Assembly: GCF_905115235.1 (NCBI RefSeq)
Contig: NC_051854.1
Location: forward strand, 20,186,001 to 20,250,000
Source of the DNA: Hermetia illucens
Taxonomy: Eukaryota; Arthropoda; Insecta; Diptera; Stratiomyidae
DNA length: 64,000 bases
Direction of reading: 5' to 3'
The notes under the pieces: generated by a model
The model's database searches: none
Told to the model about the DNA's origin: nothing
Seen by the model: only the letters and a program-made list of their open reading frames with translations
Translations under genes and position numbers: made by a program
In this document: in pieces, positions 37,701-48,869 of the stretch
Layout: each line of letters opens with the position of its first letter
How positions within the stretch are numbered: position 1 is the stretch's first letter

Positions 37701-40700
37701 TTAATGAGGCTTATGTTTCTAAACTTGCCTCGAAGCGCAGAGTGCATAACCGTTCGCTTATGTTTTCAAAGCGGATAACAGCAAGTTTCTTTTTTTGGCT
37801 GACTAAGAAATCTACACAAAGGACATGGCTTACTGGATGGCCGCTTTAATATATGGTGTAGCGACTCTTCTCCAGGAAACCGGTCCCTGTCCAATGCATC
37901 TCCTGTAACGCTGTTACATCAGCCCTATATTGGGACAGGGTATCAGCTAGCTGTAGCTCTGTACAGAGGGCGCACGTTTCATGAGAAAATGCCCAAATCG
38001 TTATTCCTTTGTCATTGCCAGGTTCGCCGTGTGTTATACGCCTTCAGTCAGCTCTACCCAACCCCCAACCTGGAGGACCAGTTGGTACAATTTGCGAATC
38101 TCTACTGAACCACTCCACACTAAAATTAACAATATAAATTGAATTGAAAACGTCACCTCTCTACGAAAAAAAATGTTTGCAGTCAAAAATTGTTTTCCGA
38201 GATGTCATGGCTAACGCGATTCGGTTGGGTGCATGCGTTACCTAAGTTGTTCGCTCTGCTATACTATGGGTCTCCTACCTATCGAACCGTTCTTGCAGAG
38301 TTTATTTTCATGGTTACTCATCCCGTTCCTTCTCTTAACCTAGATAATGTGGTCTGTTGTTGCTGAGTTAACAAGCTGAACTAAATGTCAGCAAGTGCCA
38401 CTAAATGTGCTATTCGCTTAAACAAACTCGTATAAGGATTTGAAACGCATTTCAACGGACCGCGTACGATAGCGCGTAGTCGTTGTCGAAGTGCTATGCC
38501 CCAACAAGGCTAAATCGCAACCACATTTTGAATGTTTGTCAAAGAAAGTGTTGATATCGGCCTCGAAGGGCACCATCATCTGATGATCATTTCCCGTCGC
38601 TTGCATGTCACTACTGCATCTGCTCGTGTGTAAAGGGATTCACATACCACATGTTCTCATCAAACTTCGTTGCAATTGCTTTAGCAATTTCCGAGTAAAT
38701 CGGGTGTGACAGACAGCCAGACATCGAATCAATTCGAATAAGGTTTTGTTTCAACAAAACCTTAAAAAAGGACAATTATCTTAATGTGATTTCCGGCAAA
38801 CGGGTTGATGGGTTGGGAGGAGTATAGGCCTCCCAGGAAGATCTGAAAAGATCTAAAGTACATTTCCCTGAACCAACAACGATGAAGTGATGGAGTGCGA
38901 AATTGAGAACTAAAGGAAAAATAAATGTTTCGCGAAGTTATTGACCTCTCATGACCACTCATATATATGAGGAATGTCTAGAAAGAAAGTGTAGTTAGGC
39001 TCGCACGGCCCTGGGAAATGGCCTTTCCTCATGTTGGTATGACTCCCATATAATGTAACCCCTCACCTTCAAAATGAGACCAATTCGAGGTTAGTATATT
39101 GAAATATTGACCCAGGACCTAATTTCCCGCCAAGTTTTGCGCCATCATCCGCTACCTCGTCGCTCGCTATGGTGAACGTCAAATGTTACAGTTTTGAAAC
39201 TGATGGGACGTGAGCCATGTAAGCCGAGGAAATATACATATTCTCCGTTTTCAACTGCTATCGTTTGACGACGATTAGGTCGATGAAGTTCAAGTCCAGA
39301 CACAGAAAAGCATGCAAGCTCTTCCTTGCAAGGATACATGCTGGTGGTCTGCCCCGATCATCGTTTCTTGTGCTGTGGAATAAATTAAAATGTTTGCTTT
39401 GGACCCTATTGATGGTTCGGTGGCTATTGATCCTTTATTAGTGTGAAGTCGATGAGAGATGACCAGCTGTGACGCACTTCGAATGCTGCAGATTATCTGC
39501 ACTATCTTCAGCATATTTGGATCGTCGATCTTCATCTCCTCCAACAGTTCGTTGGAGATGTCGACTGGATGCTTTCACCTTTACGGCTTATCCTCAGCCA
39601 TGAGGATCCCGTCGTAGGGGTTTAGGAGTACTATGGCTTGTACCCGCTATACCCTGCTCGACGGCGGTGCATTCCAAGCTAAAAACCACTTTTCCGTCTG
39701 ACGTCTCGCTTCTTCGGAAGGCCCATCCGATTGGTTTCAGCCGAGCGGTGCTACGGTTGGCACCCTTTATTACCCTCGAAGGCTACTGTCTCCTCGCTGG
39801 ATGCCAGCAACCCGTCGTCCGATGATGCGCCTGGTATCACCACCTCTTCTCCTATCGTGTTTTTCGTATTTTTTATATGAGTTGATATCTTGCTCATACA
39901 AGTAGTCTGGGAAGAATTTCCACCCTGATTAGTCTGGCCACCAGAGTAAGGGTCTTATTTGAAAGTGAAGGTGCGCAAAGTATTCAGAATTCACATACTA
40001 AAGACCAAGCTTCCCATTGGCCACGCAGTCCTCGGCGTAGGCTGCTTCATTTTGGCTTGGGATCCTGTTAGCACCTTCCCTGGTGCAGTGAGAATGATCT
40101 CCGGACTTTTGTTTCGAGATTTCCAAATCCACAAAATTTATCATCACCTTCCATCCCTTCTTATTTCAGCCGAAGAGGACAATTCCAGCACAGAGGACGG
40201 TGAAGAGGATTGCGAACCGTTTGATGATGAGTCGGACGAAGATGAGAATGAAGACGGAGAAGATGAAGAGACCGACGATGATGAGGAAGGCCTCCTAGAC
40301 GACGACGATACTTCTTTCTGCCGCAATATGATTGAAGAGCCCGGTAAAGATAGTGGCTGCACTGCAGTTGTGGCACTAGTGAGCGGACGCGACTTATACG
40401 TGGCGAATGCAGGCGATTCACGATGTGTTGTCTGCCGAAATGGAAAAGCAATCGAAATGAGTTTTGATCACAAACCAGAAGACGAAGAGGAGAGCGATCG
40501 TATACAGAAAGCTGGCGGCAAAGTGACTTTAGACGGACGCGTCAATGGCGGATTGAATTTGTCTCGAGCCATTGGAGATCATGCTTACAAAATGGTAAGA
40601 AGACAGACGAATTTTACTTGAAAATCTTTGTTTAATGTGGGAATGTTAAATTATATTTCAGAATCGAGATATACCACCGGAGAAGCAGATGATCTCCGCA

Positions 40701-41464
40701 CTGCCAGACATTAGGAAGCTAATCATCTCGCCGGCTGACGAGTTTATGATTCTTGCGTGTGATGGTATCTGGAATTACATGTCCAGTGACGAAGTAGTTG
40801 AGTTTGTAAAGAAGCGATTGGATGAGGGATGTGTGAAATTATCACTAATTTGCGAAGAGGTAAAAGACGTCCCATGCTGTGACACAAGCACTAGTTAACA
40901 TTCTTTTGAATTTCTTAGCTCTTTGACCATTGCCTTGCACCGAACACAATGGGCGACGGAACTGGCTGTGATAATATGACGGCTCTTTTAATACGTTTCA
41001 AACCCGCCCTTCAAAATCTCTCGACAAAAATTTCCGTTGAATCTGAAGCGATGCCCGTGAGCAGTGCAGCAGCGGCAGCCGCGGCAAAGAAACGTCTCGC
41101 TCCCCCATTAAATGCCGAAGACGATATAAGCAGTCTAGACAATGAATCATCAATCACTGAGGGAGGAGCCGCGCCTCCAGCAGCCAAGAAGCGTCCTGCA
41201 TCGCCAACCCGAAGTGATGAGAATATTGTCTCCGGCGGCGCGGCAGCTCCAAGTGAATCATCATCATCAAGCAATGATGATAACGCGGGCAAACGGTTGA
41301 AGACTGAGAACGAAGCTAATGTAGCGAGCAGTAAGGAGGCGGTAGCCATGCAAGATGAGGATGCTGCAATGTCATCGGTGACCACATCGTCCACCGAATC
41401 CACCGCGACTTTAACCACTGTCGAGAGTGAAAGTACAATGTCGACGACAACGTCAACAACATGA
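31734..41464 (+). CDS. PPM1G: Protein phosphatase 1G (PPM1G / PP2C-gamma) homologue, 5 coding exons, 789 aa
   Basis: A metal-dependent Ser/Thr phosphatase linked in other animals to spliceosome and histone dephosphorylation in the nucleus. Exons: 31734-31844, 31903-32992, 40170-40594, 40662-40859, 40919-41464; all introns are GT-AG and phases agree. The start [10 protein letters not shown] and [14 protein letters not shown] match the PPM1G N-terminus; Gly2 could be myristoylated. Metal-binding motifs are VYDGHGG (55-61), ACDGIW (574-579) and GTGCDNMT (622-629). A long Ser-rich then acidic insert (about 130-450) splits the catalytic domain, the PPM1G hallmark. Catalysis resumes at [22 protein letters not shown] (462-483). 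The C-terminal tail (about 640-789) is Ala/Ser/Thr-rich with basic AAKKR clusters, possibly nuclear signals. Intron 2 (32993-40169) is 7.2 kb and holds LINEs; the others are 58-67 bases. The gene looks intact. Confidence 0.96.
32993..34550. other. PPM1G intron 2, unassigned 5' part
   Basis: Non-coding. Short open frames on both strands show no clear domain. Some of it is probably decayed repeat, given what follows. Confidence 0.4.
34560..35035 (+). mobile_element. Jockey/CR1-like LINE RT fragment (in PPM1G intron 2)
   Basis: A frame around 34795-34975 reads [20 protein letters not shown], then [30 protein letters not shown]. This is the fingers region of a Jockey- or CR1-type RT ([20 protein letters not shown]). 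It stops abruptly where the minus-strand RTE-like copy begins at 35038. Confidence 0.75.
35038..38105 (-). mobile_element. RTE-like LINE, copy 3, nearly full length (in PPM1G intron 2)
   Basis: Read from 38105 down to 35038. The 5' segment is shared with the copy ending near 46990. An endonuclease follows ([34 protein letters not shown], then [37 protein letters not shown]). RT blocks are [33 protein letters not shown] and [24 protein letters not shown]. The C-terminal [16 protein letters not shown] and [14 protein letters not shown] region follows. The tail reads (TGA)n at 35038-35052. A 185-base repeat is nested at about 35209-35392. Endonuclease frames of 79 and 211 codons are still open, but the RT is shifted and stopped in several places, so it is not active. 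Clade call rests on EN and RT motifs and the trimer tail. Confidence 0.88.
35209..35392. repeat. Short interspersed repeat nested in RTE-like copy 3 (repeat copy 2)
   Basis: These bases interrupt the otherwise continuous RTE-like C-terminal region: other copies run straight from the GRPCLRW block into the KKRRR block. Its part at 35276-35392 matches 14018-14150. One end reads gttaccgttag and the other cagtaacc, a weak inverted similarity. It could be a MITE, SINE or a small solo repeat. It must be younger than the RTE insertion. Confidence 0.6.
38110..38640. other. PPM1G intron 2, unassigned
   Basis: No clear structure. A 62-codon minus frame at 38418-38606 shows no domain. Confidence 0.35.
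38640..38770. repeat. Repeat end with gtgtgacagacagccagacatcg motif and hairpin
   Basis: The wording cgggtgtgacagacagcca followed by aataaggttttgtt and a hairpin looks like the end of a dispersed repeat of the kind seen in many insect genomes. The hairpin arms are taaggttttgtt at 38739-38750 and its exact complement at 38753-38764, with a 2-base loop. Family not resolved. Confidence 0.4.
38770..40169. other. PPM1G intron 2, unassigned 3' part
   Basis: Minus-strand frames at 39145-39339 and 39290-39544 (with [21 protein letters not shown] and [19 protein letters not shown]) look more protein-like than background and may be a transposon protein, but I cannot assign them. The intron ends in a T-rich tract and ttatttcag before exon 3. 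Confidence 0.35.
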
Positions 41465-41550
41465 ATGACAAAGTCCCCCGAACGATAAAAGAAAAGACTT
41501 GAATATTTTGAGTGAGGAATTTTACACGAAATGTAAGGTAATCGTTACAG

Positions 41551-41556
41551 AATAAA
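41551..41556 (+). promoter_or_regulatory. Poly(A) signal of PPM1G
   Basis: AATAAA lies 87 bases past the TGA stop, the first canonical signal downstream. Further AT-rich sequence to 42330 contains additional possible signals, so longer 3' ends are possible. Confidence 0.55.
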
Positions 41557-41559
41557 TGC

Positions 41560-42440
41560 GCCGTGGTGCGTGGATTTTCAAATGAATTTATTTAGAACGG
41601 GATCACTACTTTGATAGAGGGGGAGGAGATAGTTTTCTTTGTTTGCGAGTCTTCTTCGTTTAAATTCAACTTCACAACAGAACAAGTAGCTACAAATTGG
41701 TCACGGACAAACGAATCTAGTAATACACACTTTATTTACCCCCAGTTTAGCTTGTAATGGAGCGAATCTTGATATGTTAGCGGTGAGGACACATCCTGTC
41801 CCTCCTGGTGGACATGTATAAGTTTACTAATAATTATTTTTAGTTGTGTATTTTATTATTATAATTATTCTTGTATATTTTAGAATTTATGCTTAATTTC
41901 CGTGAAAGAATGTGACTATGTTCCTTATCCATTTGCTTTTCCTATTGCCGCGAAAGAGCTGCTCGCGTTGATTTCCTTTCTTTAGTTTGTTCTGATCGTC
42001 TCGATAGGAATCAATTGATCAGATCTGTTAAATTGGACGAAAGACATTGGGTTTAATTATAGCAGATTTTTCCTATTGACAATTATCGATAAGATTTTGG
42101 CAGAAACAGCAAAATGTGCAAATCCGTACAGTTCGCGATTGCTCCCGGTTATATACTCGTTCTGAGACCTATCGTTCAGTTTCCACCTACATTTATTGTT
42201 AATTCGTATTTATGATGAATACAAGAGCCGTAAATAAGTAATATTAAAATAAACCACAAAAACAATGAGAGAAAGTATGCATTGAGATGAGAAAATATAT
42301 TTAAATAAAATTAAAGAGAGGATTAAGAATAGATTTTTGTGTTTTATTTGTTGCATTTTAAGTTTGTCGTTCCGTGTACTGCAATGGCGGTATAACATTA
42401 TCACGTCGACCCTTGACCTTGCGGATAAATCCTCAACTCT
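41560..42440. other. AT-rich downstream region of PPM1G
   Basis: AT-rich, no coding pattern. Probably 3' UTR extensions and intergenic DNA. Confidence 0.45.
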
Positions 42441-42445
42441 CTCCG

Positions 42446-42483
42446 TCCAAATTGAAGGACAGCATTGTGTCCTTCAATTTGGA
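42446..42483. repeat. Perfect 16-bp inverted repeat (hairpin)
   Basis: tccaaattgaaggaca at 42446-42461 is followed by the 6-base loop gcattg and the exact reverse complement at 42468-42483. No flanking pairing extends the stem. No element is recognised around it. Confidence 0.9.
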
Positions 42484-42784
42484 AACCTTACAAAAGATTT
42501 GCCATCATCATCGATTGAGCCCTTTCTCTTTTCCCTGTGTTCAGCTACTTTGAGCTCTGTATCTGTAAATTCTCTCTACACGTTCGCCACTTCTTGTTCA
42601 TGCCCAGTTTATTCCCTCCGTTTTCAGATCTTGACATGAATTGGGCTACCTCCTAGAAATCGTATTTGCCCCCTAGCGCCTTACTACTTCAAAGGGGTAG
42701 TTCCCCGCGTTTGAATCATGCATTTTGTATAGCTTGCATCATATTGATCGTGATTCGTACTTTAACTACTGAATCGTTCATGGT

Positions 42785-43068
42785 CTTGTAGGGCGCCAAA
42801 TATTCCTCAGAGGATTCTTCTCTCGAAAGTGGATAAGAGTGCCCAATTTGTTGCTAAGAACCCAAATTTTCGAGGAATACGTAAGCACTGACAAGATCAT
42901 TGTCTTGTACAGTAAGAGGTTTGGCCTGGCTGTGGTGAGACGTTTCCAGCGGAATAGTTTTTGTTAGCTAAAATAGGCTGTGGTTTCCAGCAACCGTGCG
43001 CAGATTTCATCGTCGTAGCTTTAATTGGTTGTGATTTTCCACCTTAGGAGAAATTATCAACGGTCCCA
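42785..43068 (-). mobile_element. RTE-like LINE internal fragment
   Basis: On the minus strand this matches the post-RT block of the family. It aligns in wording with 44410-44735, including the runs for NFSYL, the DEIRARLL-type block, RSKR and the SKK/LGNKF-type block, but is clearly more diverged than the larger copies. Both ends are truncated and there is no trimer tail. Confidence 0.75.
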
Positions 43069-43189
43069 AGGAATTATAAGGTACCCCTTATCGCGTCAAC
43101 CACACCTATGCGTTATCGATCGCGATCATCCGAAATGCCCTTTAGCTTCGATGCCAGATAAGCCATTCGAAACCAGACTTCGAAGAGTG

Positions 43190-43440
43190 ACGGGTGCATT
43201 CTTTTCATGGTGGATTACTTGACGAGATTTGTGGATTTCGTGGCGATCCCTGACCAAGGAGCCAACACAGTAGCAAAGGTGTTATTTGATGAAATAATTA
43301 GTCGCTATTCTTTGCCACGGGCCATTGTGACAGATCAAGGAGGAAACTGGTGAGGTTTTCAAATCAGCATTCGCCCTCGGGGACTATTTAAGATTTCGTG
43401 GATGCACTACGGGTCGCAGGAAGCTACAGGGATGCGAATG
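43190..43440 (+). mobile_element. LTR-retrotransposon integrase scrap
   Basis: A piece of integrase core reading VDYLTRFVDFVAIPDQGANT and SLPRAIVTDQGGNW, typical of Ty3/Gypsy-type integrases. It is broken and isolated; no other parts of the element are seen next to it. Confidence 0.75.
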
Positions 43441-43449
43441 AGGTGCCCA

Positions 43450-44100
43450 AAAGGGGATACGATAAAAAGATGAAACGTATTCAGGTGTATATTGGGGATA
43501 GTGTCTCAACAATAATAATCGTGCAGCCACGACCGTTACTTCATTCATTTCAACTGTCTTTGTCTACTTCATCTCTAGTTTTCAATGGAGTGTTGGTTTG
43601 CAGATGAGCCCTTATATACTTACGGAATTTCAAACAGTTCATTGATTTGGTTGTTACTTTCTTACTTGTAATACTTTTTATAGTAGGTACGCTCGAAAGT
43701 ATTCTAATGACGGGCGAGTGGGCTGGAAACAGTTCATTCGTTATTAGTTCCCGCTGCTGGCCAACAAGTGGGCTTCTTCTCTCAGCAACCTAGTCGTATG
43801 CTTTTGCCACGATGTGATCTACACTGCATTTCTCAAATTCTGCCACGGTAATGAATCTTCAGCACTTCGCGATCACAGCCACTCGCAGCCATTAACAGAG
43901 CTTTAAACTCCTTACGTTCATCGATCCAACTGTAAATTTCTGCAATAAAGTAAGTGTTTTCATATCCTTTTGGGCTGCGATCAACAAGAGGTTGTGTCGC
44001 TCGCTTTCGAAGTCCATTAAAATACCTCTTTTGTTATGCATATTCAGAAGACAACTTTCAAATCTACTATTAATCGCAATGCAGTTGATCTGATTAGATG
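43450..44100. other. Unassigned spacer
   Basis: Nothing recognised between the integrase scrap and the RTE-like copy. Confidence 0.4.
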
Positions 44101-44102
44101 TT

Positions 44103-46990
44103 TCATCATCAACGACGCAACAACCGGCACCCGGTCTAGGCCTGCCTTGGTAAGAAACTCCAGACACCCCGGTTCTGCGCCGAGGTCCACAAATTGTATA
44201 TCCCTAAAAGCTATCTGGCGTCCTGACCTACGCCATCGTTCTATTTTAGGCAGAATCTGCCTTGTCTTATTTTTCTACCATAGATATTGCCCTTATAGGC
44301 TTTCCGGACTGGATCATCCTCACCCATACGAATTAGGTGACCTGCCCACCGCAACCTATTGAGCACACCACTACTAGGCGGTCGTGATATCGCTCATAGA
44401 TCTCGTCGTTTTGTATGCTACTGAATCGTCTATCCTCATGCAGGAGGGCAAAAATTCTACGGAAGATTCTTCTCTCGAACGCGGCCAAGAGTTCGCAGTT
44501 TTTCTTGTTAAGAACCCAAGTCTTCGAGGAATACATGAGGACTGGCGAGATCATAGTCTTGTACAGTAAGAGCTTTGACCCTATGGTGAAACGTTTCGAG
44601 CGGAACAGTTTTTGTAACCTGAAATAGGCTCCGTTGGCTGACAACAACCGTGCGCGGATTTCATCATCGTAGCTGTTATCGGTTGTGATTTTCGACCCTA
44701 GATAGGAGAAATTGTCAACGGTCTCAAAGTTGTATTCTCCTATCCTTATTCTTCCTGTTTGACCAGTGCGGTTTGATGTTGTTGGTTGGTCCGTCTTCGG
44801 TGCTGACGTTGCCACCATATATGTTGTCTTGCCTTCATTGATGTGCAGCCCAAAATCTCGCGCCGCCTGCTCGATCTAGATGAAGGCAGTTTATACGTCT
44901 CGGGTGGTTCTTCCCATGATGTCGATATCGTCAGCATAGGCAAGTAGTTGGGTGGACATATAGAGTACCTCTTGCATTTACCTCAGCATCACGGATCACT
45001 TTCTCGAGGGCCAAGTTAAAGAGGACGCATGATAGCGCATCCCCTTGTCGTAGACCGTTGTTGATGTCGAATGGTCTTGAGAGTGATCCTGCTGCTTTTA
45101 TCTGGCCTCGCACATTGGTCAGGGTCAGCCTAGTCAGTCTTAATTTCGTCGGGATACCGAATTCTCTCATGGCCGTGTACAGTTTTACCCTGGCTATGCT
45201 ACCATAGACGGCTTTAAAGTCGATGAATAGATGGTGCAACTGTTGTCCATATTCCAACAGTTTTTCCATCGCTTGCCGCAGAGAGAAAATCCGATCTGTT
45301 GCTGGTTTGCCTGGAATGAAGCCTCTTTGGTATGGGCCAATGATGTTCTGGGCGTATGGGGCTATCCGGTCTAGCAAGATAGCGGAGAATATCTTATAGA
45401 TGTTACTCAGCAACGTGATAACTCTATAATTGCTGCACTGTGTGATATCTCCCTTTTTATGTATGAGACAGATAATGCCTCGTTTCCAATCGTGAGGTAT
45501 TTATTCGCTGTCCCATACCTTGAGCACAAGTTGATGAACCATTTGGTGTAACTGGTCGCCTCCATATTTAACCAATTCGGCTGTAATTCCATCGGCTCCT
45601 GGCGACTTATGGTTTTTTAGCCGATGAATCCGTGCAGACTGTTTCTCCTAAATTTGGTGGTGGCAGTATTTGTCCGTCGTCTTCAGTTGGCGGGACCGCC
45701 AATGTTCTGGTTGTTCAGTAGCTCATCAAAATACTCAACCCATTGCCCCAATATGCTTATTCTGTCGGAAATCAAATTTGCCTTTTTGTCTCGGCAGGAT
45801 AAGCATCGAGGTGTATAACGCTTCATCCTACTGACTGGTTGGTAAAACTTCCGCGCCTGGTGTGGTTACTCCTTATACTTTTCGAGTTCCTAGATTTGTT
45901 GGTTCTCCCAGGCTTCCTTTTTCCGTTTGTGAAGTCGCTTCTCCGCTGGACAGAGTTCGTGATAAGTCTCTGCGCGTGCACGCGTTCTTTGAGAATGCAA
46001 CATTACTCTATATGTAGAATTCTTCCATTCTGGCCGTGTTAACGCCCTTCACGTGATTGCGAAGATCATTTGTTGATGCTTCATCTGCAGGACATCTGTT
46101 AACTGCGGTTATTGCGGCATCCATTCCTCCTTATAGATGTTACGGAGAGTTGGGTTGTGAATGGCTTCAGTATTTACTCTCATCTGATTGTCAAAGGGGA
46201 TTGTAGGCGGTGTTATAATTCGAGCTCGGAGCACCATGCCAACAAGGTAGTGATCCGAGTCTATATTGGTCCCCTTTATGTCCCGTCTGGAGAGGCTCAC
46301 GTATGTTTGTGGACCGCTTTACGCGCAAACTAGGTACTTCCAAAAATCATTTCGTGCGATACTGCTAACTGAATAATCCGTAGTCCGTCATCACTGGTAT
46401 CCCTATGTAAACTATGCGAGTCGAAGTATCGCCTGAATACGAGCTCCGTCCCTAATTAATTGTTAAAAATTTAAAAAATGATGTTGATATCATACTTGAC
46501 ACAAGCTTCGCTCAACTGCCTCGTTTCTTCTGCGGGGACGTGAACGTTAATGAAGTTTATATTTCTAAATTTGCCTCGCAAGCGCAGAGTCCATAGCCAT
46601 TCGCTTCTGTTTTAAAAGCCGGTTTCATTTTTTGGCTGACTAAGAAATCTACTCCGAGCACATCGTTTACTAGATGGTTACTATAATATATGGTGTAGAA
46701 GCTCTTCTATAGGAAACCGGTCCCTGTCCAGTGTGTCTCTTGCAACGCTGTTACATTAGCCCTATATTGGGGTAGGGTATCGACTACCTGCTGAGCAGCA
46801 TTCGGTCTGTACAGGGAGTGCCCGTTCCATGAGAAAATGCGCAAATGGTTATTCCGTTTTCGTTGCCGGGTTCGTCGTTATAAACTCCATCCTGTTCGAG
46901 GTTCCTTTTGGGGCTTGGTAACGTCGGTTTTTCGTGTAGGGTTGTCAGCCTTACCCAACCCCCAAATTGGAGGACCCGTTGGTACAATTT
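44103..46990 (-). mobile_element. RTE-like LINE, copy 4, about 2.9 kb
   Basis: Read from 46990 down to 44103. The 5' segment with PTGPPIWGLGKAD is shared with copy 3 (38.1 kb). Endonuclease remnants include [16 protein letters not shown] is best preserved at 44931-45413: [60 protein letters not shown] and [20 protein letters not shown]. The C-terminus continues at 44333-44818 with [21 protein letters not shown]. The TGA-type tail is at 44103-44112. FKAVYGS has Gly where relatives have Asp (FKAAYDS), removing a likely catalytic residue. Several frame breaks. By eye over 90 percent alike with copies 1 and 5 in the shared part. Confidence 0.88.
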
Positions 46991-47400
46991 GTCTCAAGAG
47001 ACTCGACTTCATCCTTTTCCGTCTGCGGTTTTTCATTAAGAAAGAACTTCCAGCGATAAGAAGAGATATTGATGTTGGTTCAGCAGGCGTAGTTGTTATG
47101 GTCACCAAAACCATGCCATCTCTTTCTACGTCCAAGCAAGATATCAAAACCCACCTTGGCATTCAAATCACCCATTAGGGTTACAATGCAAGTCTTAGGA
47201 AGCCACTTCTGAACTGCTTGTAATTGGTCCCAGTCTAATCTCCTTCTATTCTATATCGGTCGTCAATAATGCATAGCACTGTACAATTTTGATGCTCTTC
47301 AACCTAGATCAGAATCTCATAGTCAAGACTCTGTAAAGAACCCCCCCATCTCATCTCGTGAAAGCGTGCTTTGCGGTAGCGGTCAGTAATGATTCGACAC
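46990..47400 (-). mobile_element. LINE endonuclease fragment (second RTE-like family)
   Basis: On the minus strand, broken frames give IKIVQCYA, then a G-LNAKVGFDI-type block and MAWFW, resembling the VQCYAPT...MGDLNAKVG...MG endonuclease core of a common insect LINE group. It differs from the endonuclease of the adjacent RTE-like copy 4 and is truncated against it. Confidence 0.5.
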
Positions 47401-47790
47401 CGCATCTACTGTTACTAGATTTTCCTGAATATGAAAGCACAGTATCGCAAGAGGGAGAAGATTACTCTCTATATCGGCGGAATCCTTGATCAAGATGGAG
47501 AAAGTGAAAGGAGGAAGGAGGGGTGGTGGGCGACGATAATGTTTCCGGAGAGCATGCACACATTCCAGAAACCAGTCGTTTTAGATTGCCAAAGATCAGC
47601 CCATATTGGACACACTGTTCATTTTTCGGTAATTACAAATTTCTATCCTTTTTAATTTCTTTTTACGACAAGGGTGAAATACTTAGAATTAACTCTCAGA
47701 ACAATAGCTTGGATTTAGCTTGGTAAAATTTTCGAAAATATGTTTAGCGGCCAATTAAAATTTCCTTCATTAATTTCCCTGATATCAGCA
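47400..47790. other. Unassigned spacer
   Basis: No recognisable structure between two oppositely oriented LINE pieces. Confidence 0.4.
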
Positions 47791-47794
47791 GCCT

Positions 47795-48835
47795 GATGTG
47801 TGAGGCCAGATAAAAGCAGCAGGATCAATCTCAAGACCATTCGACATCAACAACGGTCTACGACAAGGGGATGCCCTATCATGCGTCCTCTTCAACCTGG
47901 CCCTTGAGAAAGTGATCCGTGATGCCGAGGTAAATGCAAGAGGTACGATCCTCTTTAAGTCCACCCAACTACTGGCCTATGCTGACGATATCGACATCAT
48001 GGGAAGAACCACCCGAGACGTACAAACTGCCTTCATCCAGATCGAGCAGGCGGCGCGAGATCTTGGGCTGCACATCAATGAAGGCAAGACAAAATATATG
48101 GTGGCAACGTCAGCACCGAAGACGAATCAACCAACAACATCAAACCGCACTGGTCAAACACAAGCACGAACAAGAATAAGGATAGGAGAATACAACTTTG
48201 AGACCATTGATAATTTCTCCTATCTAGGGTCGAAAATCACAACCGATAACAGCTACGATGAGGAAATCCGCGCACGGTTGTTGTCAGCCAACAGAGCTTA
48301 TTTTAGCTTACAAAAACTGTTCCGCTCGAAACGTCTCACCATAGGGTCAAAGCTCTACTGTACAAGACTATGATCTTGCCAGTCCTCATGTATTCCTCGG
48401 AGACTTAGGTTCTTAGCAAGAAAAATTGCGAACTCTTGGGCGCGTTCGAGGGAAGAATCCTTCGAAGAATTTTTGGCCTCCTACATGAGGATGGATGATT
48501 GCGTAGCCTACATAACGACAAAATCTATGAGCGATACCATGACCGTCAAATTGTGGATAAAATCCGGTTCAATAGGTTACGGCGGATGGGTCACTTAATC
48601 CGTATGGATGAGGATGATCCCACCCGGAAATTCTAAAAGGGCAATATCTATGGTAGAAAAAGAAGACGAAACAGACCCTGCCTAAGATGGAGCGATGGCG
48701 TAAGCCAGGACGCCAGACAGCTTTTAGGGATATGGAATTGGTGGACCTCGGCGCAAAACCGGGATGTCTGGAGTTCCTTATTAAGGCGGGCCTCTACCGG
48801 ATACCGGTAATTGCGCCGTTGATGATGATGATGAT
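47795..48835 (+). mobile_element. RTE-like LINE 3' fragment with (TGA)n tail, copy 5
   Basis: Begins in the RT with [20 protein letters not shown], continues in a 153-codon open frame (47912-48373) through [20 protein letters not shown] (YADD intact) and [20 protein letters not shown] to [20 protein letters not shown]. It then shifts frame into FERRIL-type and RLRWAGH-type C-terminal blocks and ends in a TGA tail at 48820-48835. 5'-truncated. It lies in inverted orientation to copy 4 only 0.8 kb away, and is very similar to it. Confidence 0.9.
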
Positions 48836-48869
48836 ACCTGCAACTTTATTTTATTATACAAGAGATGAA

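Noticed and set aside
39959-40169. Upstream extension of PPM1G exon 3
   Set aside because: A good acceptor (ttatttcag) at 40169 and agreement of phase with exon 2 show that coding begins at 40170; upstream residues match nothing in PPM1G.
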